A DNA stretch of 64,000 nucleotides from Pardosa pseudoannulata (taxonomy: Eukaryota; Arthropoda; Arachnida; Araneae; Lycosidae). Location of the stretch: positions 104,640,242-104,704,241 of the forward strand of contig CM063509.1 in the NCBI GenBank assembly GCA_032207245.1. The letters are read 5' to 3'. This document shows, one piece after another, positions 1-12,888 of the stretch. Each line of letters begins with the position of its first letter. Position 1 is the stretch's first letter. The position numbers were made by a program, and so were the translations under genes. The notes under the pieces are model-generated. The model had not been told where the DNA came from, searched no databases, and saw only the letters and a list, made by a program, of their open reading frames with translations.

Positions 1-250
1 TGCTGGTTTCACCGTCATTCATCCACTTTGCATAAGTACTAACAACTGTAAGTCGCGAAAAAACCACGAGTCTTGCAGTTTAGGAAATACTTGTTCCGAG
101 CTTTCGAGTCATTACAATCTGCCCTCTATTAAAATTGCTTAGATCTGCAGCCTTTCCCATTGCACACAGAAGTAAGGGAAAGAATGATTCTTCAGACTCT
201 GCAGCAGCAGTCAAATACCACTTCCCCCTGATCACATGCCTTCCACATCA
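1..250 (-). pseudogene. Tc1/mariner transposase fragment (N-terminal HTH)
   Basis: Read on the minus strand from an ATG at 160, the translation begins MGKAADLSNFNRGQIVMTRK and continues through a helix-turn-helix-like segment ending in a TYAKWMNDGETS-like stretch at the window edge. Known Tc1-family transposases start with a very similar MGK-DLS-FERG motif followed by a SETA-LL-FSR-T helix. One in-frame TAA replaces the expected Glu after GTSIS; the rest of the frame is open. The bases from about 161 to 250 resemble the element's leader, but I see no terminal repeat. The element runs off the left edge, so only the DNA-binding part is visible. This is a dead copy in, or upstream of, the UreF gene. 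Confidence 0.75.
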
Positions 251-786
251 TCCAGGCGAATTCATTGCAAAATGAAGGGGTTGTCATAATGTTTTGGCTC
301 TTGAGTGTATGTTTAAATTTGCTTTATAAGGAAAGACTAGAAATTAGATTTTTCTTACTTATGACCCCAAATAAAAGTACTTACTCAAACAAAACTTATA
401 AATTGTTAGCTATTTACTTAATATATGATTTTAATGATAGTTATTCATTGTTATTTCAATTATTAAAAATTTAAAAAAGTATTATTTTCACACTCTACAA
501 GGGGATGGTTTTGCAATTCAATCACCCTCCAAATCCATTCAAAGGAATAATTTTTTTTAAAAATTCATTTCACATTTATAAGGTCCATAGATGGTATTTA
601 TAAGCTAATTTTATCAAATCCCAAAGAATTTTCAATTATATCCTTTATAGGGTTAAGACTGAAATATTTTAAAATTTACATCTCAATATTGTTTTAAGTT
701 TGTTTTTAGTATTTATTTGCACATGAAGATTTGCTTAATTTATTGAAAAATTAATTTCATCTCTCTAAGTTTGAGCATTATTTTAG
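251..786. other. AT-rich intron sequence, nothing recognised
   Basis: This stretch probably belongs to the UreF intron ahead of the first visible exon. It ends in a pyrimidine-rich tract and a TTTTAG acceptor at 781-786. No coding exon resembling the conserved N-terminal part of UreF is present, so those exons lie outside the window to the left. Confidence 0.5.
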
Positions 787-3223
787 GTTCCTCTTGTATT
801 CCTTATATAAGAGCTGCCCATGAGGCCTTTCAAAATTCGGAGAAATTGGAATACTTAGATTTTTTATTGAATGCTTCTCTTCTAAATCATGTTGAACACA
901 GAGCAAGCAAGCAGCAAGTATTAGATATATTTAATTATTATAATAAGTATATTAAAATTATTTGTTAATTTATTGTTGAAAAATTATTTAGTAAACAAGT
1001 TTCTTATACAATGAATTGTTATTTAAACATGATAGTTTGAAAACACTTATAAAAATTTATGATTATTCATCGGATATAGCTGAAAATTAAGTTTCTGGAT
1101 TAAATTCTTAAATTTAAAATAATCATATTTGTAAGTAACTGCAAACAATTAGTATGCTTTAAATTAGGTTTCATTTTTAGATTATTTATGCAACTTATAT
1201 TTAACCCTTGTGTTTGATACTAGTTCTGTAGTGTTCTTTTTATGTAAATTTTTTTTAAAAGGAATACTGTTATTTAGTGAATTTATATTGTCCAACTAAC
1301 ATAAAATAATAAAGTAGTAAAAGTAATAGTTCTTTTAGCTCTCAAAAACGTAAAATAAATAAAAATTACATTGCATCCATTCTACTATTTCATTCTTTAT
1401 TTTTTCATTCAGTCATTTAGTTCTAAAATCTAAATTATATTTGTATATGTGTGTGTGTGCATAGGCTACTAATTATTTGTTTATGTCTCTACCTTTATAA
1501 GCTTCCTTTTGAAGTTTCTCAAAATTTTATTTCCCCTTCTTATAATAAATTGTTTTGTGAAATAAAGTGATCTTTTTATCTAAAAGATTGTTATTTCTTC
1601 TAGATATATTATAGGAAGCTTTTTTAAATTACTTATACTAAACATTTAAAGAAGAGGTATGTCCAGACTTTTCAGACATGATCCTGGTAAAATTATGAAA
1701 AATCTACTCATAAGTTTGTAAAATTGAAATAAGCATTAAATTTGGTTCTTTCAGCAAGAATCCTGCTTTGTGAATTTGAGAAAATAGAGGTCTGTTTTTG
1801 AAAAAATATACAAATTTAGGAATCTGAAATTCATGTAAATAGAAACACATATAGATTTATAAATAAACATTGCATTTATTCAAAGATTCAGTTATTTATT
1901 TATTTTTTTTTTCAAATAGGTCAATTTTTAATGTAATATAGATTTTAGAAGGGTAATACAGTTTTGAGAAGGGTCCATTAGAGGATCCAAATGTGTGTAT
2001 GTTATACCTATGTATAATATATATATATATATACACACACAGTGAAACTTCTTTGAGCGGCCACCCCTGTATAGTGGCCAACTTTCTAAATGGCTAATTT
2101 TTCATGCACAGATTTTTCGACTCATAGACCTAATGGTAAAATAACCTGTATCAGCAGCACCTGACCCCCTTTAAATGGCCACAAAATGGGATTGTCCCTT
2201 TCATTTTTCGGGAAATACTACTCACTCCATGCTTTAATTTTGAGCAAAAAAACTCAAGGTCAGGTTTATGGTCAGATATAAGACAAAGGAATAACTCGAA
2301 ATCCATTCCTGCAGTTCATCCCCCCCTTTTCTAAGAAAGATTAAATCTGTTTTCTCCCCACACCCTTCAGATAGGGAATCCCTATTGCATCATCCATAGA
2401 AACTAAGGGAAGAACAGCATTGTCACAATCTAGCATTGAAGGTGTCCTAGGGCCTTTGTTTGGAATTCCAGTCAGTAAAGTTAAGGAAGAATTGCATCTC
2501 TGTCAGCAAAAATGTCATTCACACCAGTTTCATTTCATTAGTTGGTCAGTGATCTGAGTTGCAACGATGTCGAAATGCGTTTTTCTAAATCTTGAGCAGA
2601 GCATTGAAGTTCTGTGTGAATATGAGAATGGCAAATTGGCCAGAAAGTTGGCTGAATTATTTAACTGCGGAAGAACCGAAATCAACAAAGTCATTAAAGA
2701 AAAGAATTTGATAGAGTACAAAGGCTACAGAACAAACAGAAACAAATTGTAGTCTTTTTTTTTTTAAATGTAAAGAAGCATGAAATAAAGTACTATTTTC
2801 TCTTTAGATAAGTTTTAAATTTCATTTACATAAGGAATATATGTCAGACTTGTTTATATTATGCATTATAATAATTATCTTACAATAGTAAATAAAACCC
2901 TTCAGAGCACCAACCCCTCTAATCGGCCAAATATTCTCGGTACAGAGTGGTGGCCGCTCGGAGAGGTTTCACTGTACACTTATTCATTTTATTTATTTAC
3001 AGGGGAAAGCTTTCTTAACAACAGCAAGTGAAGTTTTTCCTTCAGAAGAAGTTATAAAATTAAAGCAGAATGTAGAGCAAGGAAAATTATGTGGACATTT
3101 AGTATGCTACTAATTGTTTACTTTTGATATTGTTATCAATTGTGTGTTTATACAGGCATAATTTACTGAATATTAATCCCTTTAGCAGTTAAATAGATGA
3201 GCTAGTAAAAACAGGGGAAGGAG

Positions 3224-3256
<33 letters not shown>

Positions 3257-6200
3257 CAAATTGAATGATATTTGGTAATTTTGATGACAATTTTGGCAAC
3301 AAAATGTTTTGTCAATAAGACTCCCCAAACATATGAAACAAGTATTTTTCATAATGTGCTTTACTTGCCTGTAACTTATAAATAGAGACTATTACCAATT
3401 CAGGTAGTTAGTTTTGTTCTAGTAGCTGTGGTTTGCAGAACCTGCTGTGAGACAAAGTAATTTCATATCAGCGGATAATATGAAATTATTCTATATTTAA
3501 CATAACAAATATAGCAATATTTGTAGACTATAAAGTCTTTTCATTTTTCTTGAAACTTATATTTCAGAATAGGGGTTTTTAATTTATTAGGGATTGAGAA
3601 CTGCATTAGAAAACCTTATGCATGATTAGTGGACCCACTTTCATTATAACCCAATTTTTAGAAAAAATATGCATATAAAACACAAGTACCAGCTTAAGAT
3701 AATATGCTTAGTCCTATTAAAAGAAATGTGTAATCATTTCAGTTGTTTAAAACAGTAGGAAACCCCCGTGATCTAAAATACATTTCTGAGAGCTCATGAT
3801 TTTTTGAACATTTTAAATTTAATAATAACAATGGGACTGCAGAAATTTGAAACAGAAAAATAGGTTTTTTAAAGATTAAACAAAATAAGTAAAGCTTCTA
3901 TAACATATTTATTTTATGGTTCAAAAGGGTGAAATTAAAAATAATGAAAAACTATTATATCTCCAAACAATTGTATTTTGAAGATGATCACTCAACATTG
4001 TTAGTTTATTTAAATAAATATTTATAAATAGAAAGAAATAAAATTAACCTAAAGATATTTAAAAATTAATAATTTAGTGGAAATAAAGCTAAAATATTGA
4101 TAATATAGTACAGTGGCATAGCAAAAGTTTTTTTCTGGCAAGGGTCCAAAGTGCAGTGAACTTTCAATTTCATAAAAAAATAGTCATTACATATATACAA
4201 AATACATACACACATAAATCTCATACTACATAATCCATAGTTTTGCATGCATGCATAAATGTCATTTAACAATGCTGAATACAATTTCATTGTTTCTTGA
4301 AAAATGTATTTTTAACCACATTTTGTCTTTTTATTTTACACTCTTAAGTTTTTAAAAGGTTTAAATTTGCATGGCATTTTGGAGCATATTTAATTTATAC
4401 TCCTAATTTATGAATATCTAGGAAAATTTTTAAAAAAATATTGAGAAAGGAATTATGCCATATTCTTAAATTTTTCTTTTACAAAATAACATACATAGTA
4501 TAACAACAAAATTTTAAAACAGTATAGCATAATCAGTTGCTGTTAAACAACTGTTTTTTAGTAGTAAATTAATTTTTGTAGCTTTTAAGACCAGCTTGTC
4601 AAGCCTTCATCTTGTATTTATAGTCATGCCTATATGCCCCCAAAATAATGATCAATTTATCAACCTCATAGTACCAGCTCTATTGCGGAGAAATTATAAT
4701 GTGTTTATTATTTGCGTGGTTGAAAACAATCTTTCAATACTTGCAGTGGAACCTAGTAATGTAAGACCTGCAATAGTTCAGTTGGCAAAGGCAGCAATCA
4801 CATAACCATTGGGTAGCGAGGTCAAAGCTTAAGCTGACCAAAGATCTGCCCTCTTCATTAATGGCATCTGGCACATGTAAAATAGGTTGGAGTCGCAATG
4901 TCCACCATGTTCCCAAACAATCACTTGGGAGATGGCAAGGTTAGCCTAAGGGGGAGGGATCTTCTATTCAATCCCTGCTCATAAATTAGGAGAACCTTTT
5001 CTTGAAATTAAGTCAGACTTTAGCCTTTATGGTTTCTCATTCTAATTAAGCTGCATTAACCAATTAACAGATGGCTACTGTGAAGACCCCCTTTGTCCAG
5101 AACTAATGATCGAAATCAGCTGATCTGAATGCCTACTGTTCCGACCGGCTACAATAGTGTGGTGACAGAGTGTCTGGGATGGTGACGTTCGGTTGAATAG
5201 GCATCACGCCCCTGATCAGTTGCAGTAATGATCCTTGAGGATTGCCGTGAAGAAGCCTCAATTGGGGCAGCTAGCAAATGAGAATTAACAAAAAAACTAC
5301 CTGTAACCTTAGCTGGAGTTCTCAGGTAACTGGAATCGTTACTAACCAAAAAACGGTTGGAGGGACCGCAACTAACCCCCAGTTATAAAAAGCCTAGAAT
5401 TTTTCGACTGAGGACTTTTCGAGATTTTTTTCACGCAGGTGCTTTGACCTCATGAAGGCTTCCCCGATTTTTGACCGGAGCGAGCTTTTTTGTGATTGCG
5501 TTCGAGAGACTCGTAATGTCCGCTCATATAAGGAATGGCAGGGTCTCGGATACAGAACGGGGTATAAATTGGGAGTGCATTGCACTCTAGAAGAGCCTCC
5601 CCAATTTGTGAGATTATTTAATTTTTTTTTTCCCGACTGTGATCGTCGTGGTAATTCAGTGCCAGCAAAAATCCTCTACATTTCAACTTGTTTTGGGAGA
5701 ATTAGAATTCCTTTGTATATACTGTACATACCTTGTATTTACTTCAGAAAAAATAAAAGTGATTTTCCAATTCTTTTGTGACTGTGACCTTCTTCACGCT
5801 ACTTCTCACTTAAGAACATTGAAGTCGTCACTACCATTGGCTCTATTATTTCTAATTTCAGAAGTTAAAGCAAAGAAGAATCTGGAAGTCATGTTTTGTA
5901 CTGATTTATAATAAATATATGAAAGAAAAACATAATAAAGCTAAGTAGTATTATTTTAAAAAATAAATAAAAGACCTGTCAGAAAATGTTAAATTGGCTT
6001 CATGGACTGCCAGTTGGAAACCTATGTTCTCAAATTTTTAAATTGTTTTATAGATGTATTCTTTGTGCAATTTTTCTTTTTATAAAAGATTTTTTTTTTT
6101 AGTTATTAGTATATACAGTAGTTTTTATTAAAATAGTGATAAAACTTTATATATTACTAGAAAATTACTATAGACCTTTATCTGCAAGATCTGAAGTAAT

Positions 6201-9200
6201 TTTCTTTTAGTAATTAAAATTATTGACACTGCAAAATATTAATTTTTATGAAAGCATTGAAATTTTAGTCTTTTCATTTATCTTGTCTCTAACATTCTTT
6301 TGTTTCTGCCTTAGGGTTAGTTCTTATCAAATAATGAATAAATGTTGTATCTTTCCCTGTCACCAGGCAACATGTTATCATTACAATATCTTTTAGAATT
6401 TACTTCTAGGGACGTTTAAATCAGAAAATTCAGATTGTCAGAAGATCTCTATCTGATATAACATACCTTAGATGAACAATTTCCAATTTTACAAATTAAC
6501 TAGTTTTTTTTAACTTAATAATTCTTTATAAAAACACATTAATTTCTAAAATAGTTAGAAGAAAAGAGTACTATTAAACACCGAATGAAAGTGGCTTAAG
6601 TTTATCTATACTTGTACAAGTTCTTGATTAACTTTGAGAAAAGCCATTTTTATAAATGCAACTAAAGGCTATTTCTTACTTATATCTTTAAATAAAAAGA
6701 TGTAATTCAAAGGTTTGGATACAGCTTACATAAGTAGTTACACTTTTGAAATCTTTCATAACAATTTTTGTTAATCCTTATGACGATTATGCAGTTATTG
6801 TTAAGCCTTATTGCAAAGCCTTTATGCGAGTATTGATTTTTTTTTATATTCTTAATAGGCTATTGTGTTTTCTGTAACTTGTGCCTCTTTGAAAGTATCT
6901 GCTTTAACAACTGGACAGATGTTTCTGTTTAATGCTCTAAGAACAGTTTTTGCAAGTATGGTTCGACTAGGAAAAATTGGTGCTGTTCAAGTCAGTTTTT
7001 CTTTTTGTTACTTTTATTTTTCTACTACATAATCGTTATATTCTAAATCTGAGATTTTTTAAAAAATTATTTATTCTAACAACATAAAATACATATCTGT
7101 CAACTTATTAATTTTGGAAGTGTATTGTATGAATTTTAAAATTGTATATTTGCATATGCTAATGTTGTATTATTTTAAGCAATTTCAAAACATAAGTGAC
7201 ATTTTTTATTGCTTGATTTCAAAATATAGAAAAAAATTCTTTCAAAAACCAGAAAAAATGTTAATGACTAACTCATTGCAATGTGAATTTTTGGTTCAGA
7301 ATGATTCTCATGAGTTGAAGTATGTCTGAAAATAGTCTTATTTTTTTCAGAGTTGAGAGAAAATTTAATTGTATACAGCCATAAAAATATTTTTATGAAG
7401 CATTTATTTGAAACAAAGTTGTGGTTTTAAACAATGTATACAATTAATTCTCTAGAGACACTTTTAGAGAAGAAAAAATTGAAAGCTTTCTAGTTACAAT
7501 TAATTGATACTTTTTTTAAACCCAGTTGCTCTTATGCTGGGTATCTTATACTTGAAAAGATTTCTCCCATTTAAGCATTTTTTGGACTATGGGAACAACC
7601 TATGCTAAATTGAAAATAAAAGAGCAGATACTACATTTTTATAAATTCAAATGTGAATCACTTGTGTCTCTTTTGATGACAAAGAAACATGCAATTCTCA
7701 CAGATGGCATGAGTATTCTTACTGATATTTTCTCACATTTTTGAGAAAAAAAGTCATTGTTTTTGTTAAAAGTATATATAAATCAAAATTATTACACCTA
7801 AAATATCTATCTAAAATTCTCTTTTTCATTCTTTACCTAATTTCCCAGTCATAATATGGCAGATTTAAAGGAGTGTAAATTATTTTTAGCCATCCCTTAA
7901 AACTAATGCTAGAATAAATGCTAAATTTTGTCCACTTGCTACATTTTTCAGCTGTTCCAGGAAAAAGTTTCACTCCTCCAATAACTAAATTGCTGCCTAT
8001 GTGATTGAACTTCATTCTCGACTCCCAAATAACACTGAATAATCTCTAGATCTCATGGGATTGAAATCATGTCAATCACTTGTTCTTGGGTGACATTTTG
8101 AATGGTGTACTTTCTTTGTCACATTCTAAGCAAAGCTCTTGCCTGTTAAGGTTTGGTTTGGAGTGCTACAGTCTACTTTTTGCAACACAAGGGCTAATGA
8201 AACTGGGACCTACAGTTTAAAGCTGATTCTGAATGGCTACAAACATCCATGCCATAGTGGGATTTGAATCCATGAACTCTGGTACCTCTCTTGCCTATTA
8301 AAGACAATAATTTTTAGCTTCAATAAATTTAAATAAACTTTGCTTTTGTTAATGGAGTCTTAATTGCACTATGATTAGGACTTCTAACTGGTCAGTAAAC
8401 CTGAGCAATCTAAGTAATAGGGGCTAATATACAATCAGCAAGAAATAATTTTCCTGGTTACGTGTATATATATATACAGTCAAACTCGATAACTCGAAGT
8501 CCCAGGGGACCCCCAAAAATAGTTGACTTATCCGAAGTTTGAGTTATCGAAGTTACCTACCATTCCTTTCAACTGGCACTTAAGATGGGTCAACATGGTT
8601 TAAATGGTTTGATATGTGCCATAATACTATAGTTGTACACATTTCAATTTTTTAATAGCCTATGTAAATAACAAGAGAAGAATGGGTTCAAAAGGTTTAA
8701 AACTCAAGAAATTTGGTCTCATTTCATATTAACTAGTATACATACCATGTAAATCTCATTTGAAAAAAGCAGTTATTTTTAATGTTGTTGGCATTCACAA
8801 AGTTACCTAATTTTTTAATGCTGTTAAATATGGTATTGTTTTAAGATGTGAATTGACCCTGTGCTTGCTTGTGACCTTCGAGAACCTTTGTTCTTGAAGG
8901 TCATGAGTGCACTGGCATTCGAAGTTTTGAACATAATTGTGTATTTTACCGGGGAAATCTATAAAAAAAATTTGACTTAGAAGATATTTACTTTGAGTTA
9001 TTGAGACAGTTTTTTAAAGAAATGTATAGAAATGATTTGGGACTTGATTAAAAGTTCGAGTTAGCGGATTATTCGACTTATAGGAAGTTGAGTTATCAAA
9101 GTTCGACTGTGTGTATATATATATATATATACACAGATCTTTAGTAATTCACTTAGTTTTTTTCCAGGGTTCAATAATAGTAAATTATAATTTATTCAAA

Positions 9201-9934
9201 ATAAGAAAATGTAATATAGATATTGTATATATTTGTAGTTTATTTTGAGAAATACACATAGTTGTTAAACCCCTTATGAGCTCATTTGTGTAGTTGACTG
9301 TTATTAAAAACATTTCTAAAAAGATATTGTAATCTTTCAAGAAGATTCTAACTGATGTAAGAATGAATACAAGTATAATATGTCATAAATTAGTAATTAA
9401 TAAAAACTTATTCTTCATGATTTGTATTTAACATCAAAAACTGATTTTTAAATCATTGAAAATTGTCAAAACCGAAATCATAATATAAAGAGAACTGCAG
9501 TGTTCACATTTTTATAACAATTTTTTCTTTTTATCTGAATTTAAATGTAAAAAAAAAAAATGAGTGGCATTAAATTGGAATAGGGTCTAAACATTGTGGC
9601 ATTGAAAATATTCTGTGCTTTCTAAAAAATACTCTTATTTGATTATTAAAAAAGATGCTAAAAGTATGATATTAATAATTCTACATTGAAATAAGTAAAA
9701 TAATTATTAAAAAAAGGAAAGAAACATCAAAGTTTACCTCTAACTGTGAAAAGGGGATAAAATACATACCTAACAAAAAGTATACTTGTTATTACATCTA
9801 AATTCTTTAGTGTCTCTCTGTGACATAAAAAAAAAACATGGCAAATGAAAAAAAAAAAAAAAAATGACAAACAAGTAACACAAAAAAAAAAAAAAATGCA
9901 TCTAATAATAAAAAAAAAAAAATCAGAATCAACA

Positions 9935-9971
<37 letters not shown>

Positions 9972-12831
9972 AAAAAAAAACAAAAAATATTAAACAATAA
10001 AATAAAAAAAAAAAGAATAAATCTCATTAAAAAAAAAAAAAAATAAAAAAAAAAAACATCTACAACACTCTGATTTAAAATAAAACAATGATGTTTGGTA
10101 TTTATATGTTAAATTGTGCTCAAATATTTAATAAAAGTAATTATTAATATAATAAAACTTTTTAATAATGAAATATAAACATTTTCAGTTAATCATTTCT
10201 AAGAACATTTTAACTACTATATTGAATCACAAATATTTCTATATTTTAATTTATACTTTGAGTTTCTTTTTATAGTCTTTTAGATACAAGATTAATTTCA
10301 CAACCTTAATTTTTGCTTTCTTCCTCATCATCAGATATAATTCTATGATGATTGTGAAGTGAAAAAAACAGTAATATTGAAATTATTATTACCGTCTGCA
10401 CTATTTTAGTTTTCTATTTGTCAAAATAATATCAGCAATTCCACTATTGTTTTGCATTATAAAATATGGGTTGAATATGGATGGCTTTACATGATTCAGT
10501 GTAATCTGAAAATATGCTTCAGCAAACAATCTCGGACAACATTCCATGCACATAATTTTTGCATGTCAGATAGCTGATGTGCTACATGTCACTTCTGATT
10601 TTAAAATAAAAGCATGTTAATGTGCACTTTCCAGCAAAAGTGGTTAAATTTGTGGTTCATTTAGAAAGATCAATTTAAGCAGATCCTTTATTAATAAACC
10701 AAGGTTCTTAATAAAGAAATCCTTGTTCTTAATGAAAAACATCGATGGCTTTTTTTTTTTATCCTAAATCCTGTTTGTAGACCTTTACAAGAGGCTTTTT
10801 TTATTTATATAACCCTATATTATTGTATCTTAACTTTAAGATCTTAAGTGAAAGTGTTTTTTAATCAATTTCTTTCACTTAGTTAACTGCACATTTTTAT
10901 ATTTAGGCTCAGCAGTGGCAATATGAAATCCAAAAACTCATGGGAGATGTGCTTAAAAGGTAACTAAATTTATTCAATAATGCAACATAATGAGTTCTAG
11001 TTTTGCAGTGAGAAATAGCTGAAATTATGCAAAATTTTAATTTTGTCCTTAGAGAATAGTGGTTGTTAATACAAAATACATTTCATTACTAAGTCAATAG
11101 CATGTAGTAATGCTTTGTTATTAATAAACTCAATTAGATAACTAAAATCATTTAAATCTGCAGTTTAGCCTTTCCCATTCTGTACATGAAATACTGGTGT
11201 TCTGTGTTGTAAAGGAATGGTAAGCATAGTGGTGAGTGTGAGAATTACTTTCAAGGACAATGTGTTGTGTAATTTAAAGATTATTCAGCATGCTCAGATA
11301 GATTGAATATTTATAAATAGAACTTCATATAATAAATTATTTTACACTGGGTAAACAAACTCAGATCAATTAAAAATTAAATTAATGTTGTTTTGAGTGT
11401 CAATATTATCTTTTCATTATTATACATTAAAGTTTATGACATAAATAAATTGATATAAAAAACAGGTGAATCAAAGAGTGAAAACAGTTATACATGTAGT
11501 CCATAGAGTATATAAATAATATTGAATTTTTCCCAATGCAGTTAACAATTATAGACAAATATCTTTATGCTCAACATGGCTGTGAAGCTGCTACTCATTA
11601 AGCAATACCCAAGGAGCATGTGTAGCTCAAGGAATACTACAGATGTAAGTAATATTGCCTTTGATGGGTCCTTGTAATTTAGAAGAAGGGGCCAAGCAAA
11701 AGACCCCCATTCTTGGCCTGTCACTTCCAGAGGTATCATTTGGGAACTTAGAGAATATTGTTACTATAAATCTATTTTACATTCTCCGTTCAGCATTAAT
11801 AAACATGGCAGATCTTTGGCAAGCAAAATCCTTGAACCCACAACCTCAGGTTATGAGATCGATGCCTTTGCCGGCTCAGCTACTGTGCCTCAAGCACTAA
11901 AAGTTCCACGAAATATTCAAAATAAAAGTAATATACCAATATAAAAAGGATAAAATGAAAATTAAATAAATATGATCAAAAAGCAAAGAAATTGAATTAT
12001 CTTAAAACATATTTTAAACACTATCAGATGAATGAAGTTAACCTCTTCCCTTATGAATCGAGCGACTTGGTGTGTGTCACTTTTAATGAAAGTTTTTCTC
12101 ATACGTTGCGACCAGAAGCAATTTTATCACGGGCTAAATTTTGCACATATTTTTTTACAGGTCAACTACATGCTATCTTCAGATGTATCGGTATCTGTTT
12201 CAGTTTCTAAGGTGTCATCAGGACACTTTCCAGCATCTTTATTAGTATCCATTTTCCTTTTTGCCATTAGATTCAATTTTTTGATTTTTTTAAGCACCAA
12301 CAGTTAATTATTTATTGCATATAATATAATATTTCTATTGCAATTACTCCTAAGAATAAACGACCAACTCTTATATTGCAACTGTAACAAACAATAATGC
12401 AAAAAGAAAAACTTTATCGCCTAAAAACAATAACATGTTTGATACGAGCTTTTCACTTTTGGCCAGATAGAATCATCACATGTCTGACACGAGCTTTCCA
12501 CTTTTGGCCAAACAGAATCATCACGTCTGTGATACGAGGTTCTCATTTTAGGCACAGCAATACAATCATGTCTCCCATACGTTGTTTTAAAGCAAAGGGT
12601 TGATAAAACATTTTAATTATTTTAGTACATAATTAAAAGGAAAATATATCAGATGGTGGCAAAAGAGTCACCAAACACAATTTATATTAAAAATGAGCAT
12701 TCTATCTCCAGATTCCCTTGATCTGCCTCACACAGCCCAGGGTTGACCTGAATCATCATGCAATATTCCATAAGATCAGAACAGCCATTAAGAAAACATG
12801 GCAAACATACATTTACACACACGGATAAAGG

Positions 12832-12888
<57 letters not shown>

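Noticed and set aside
5452..5911. Frames of 109 and 90 codons
   Set aside because: They lie in the U3-R-U5 part of a solo LTR, in overlapping frames with no family resemblance; LTRs of this class do not encode proteins.
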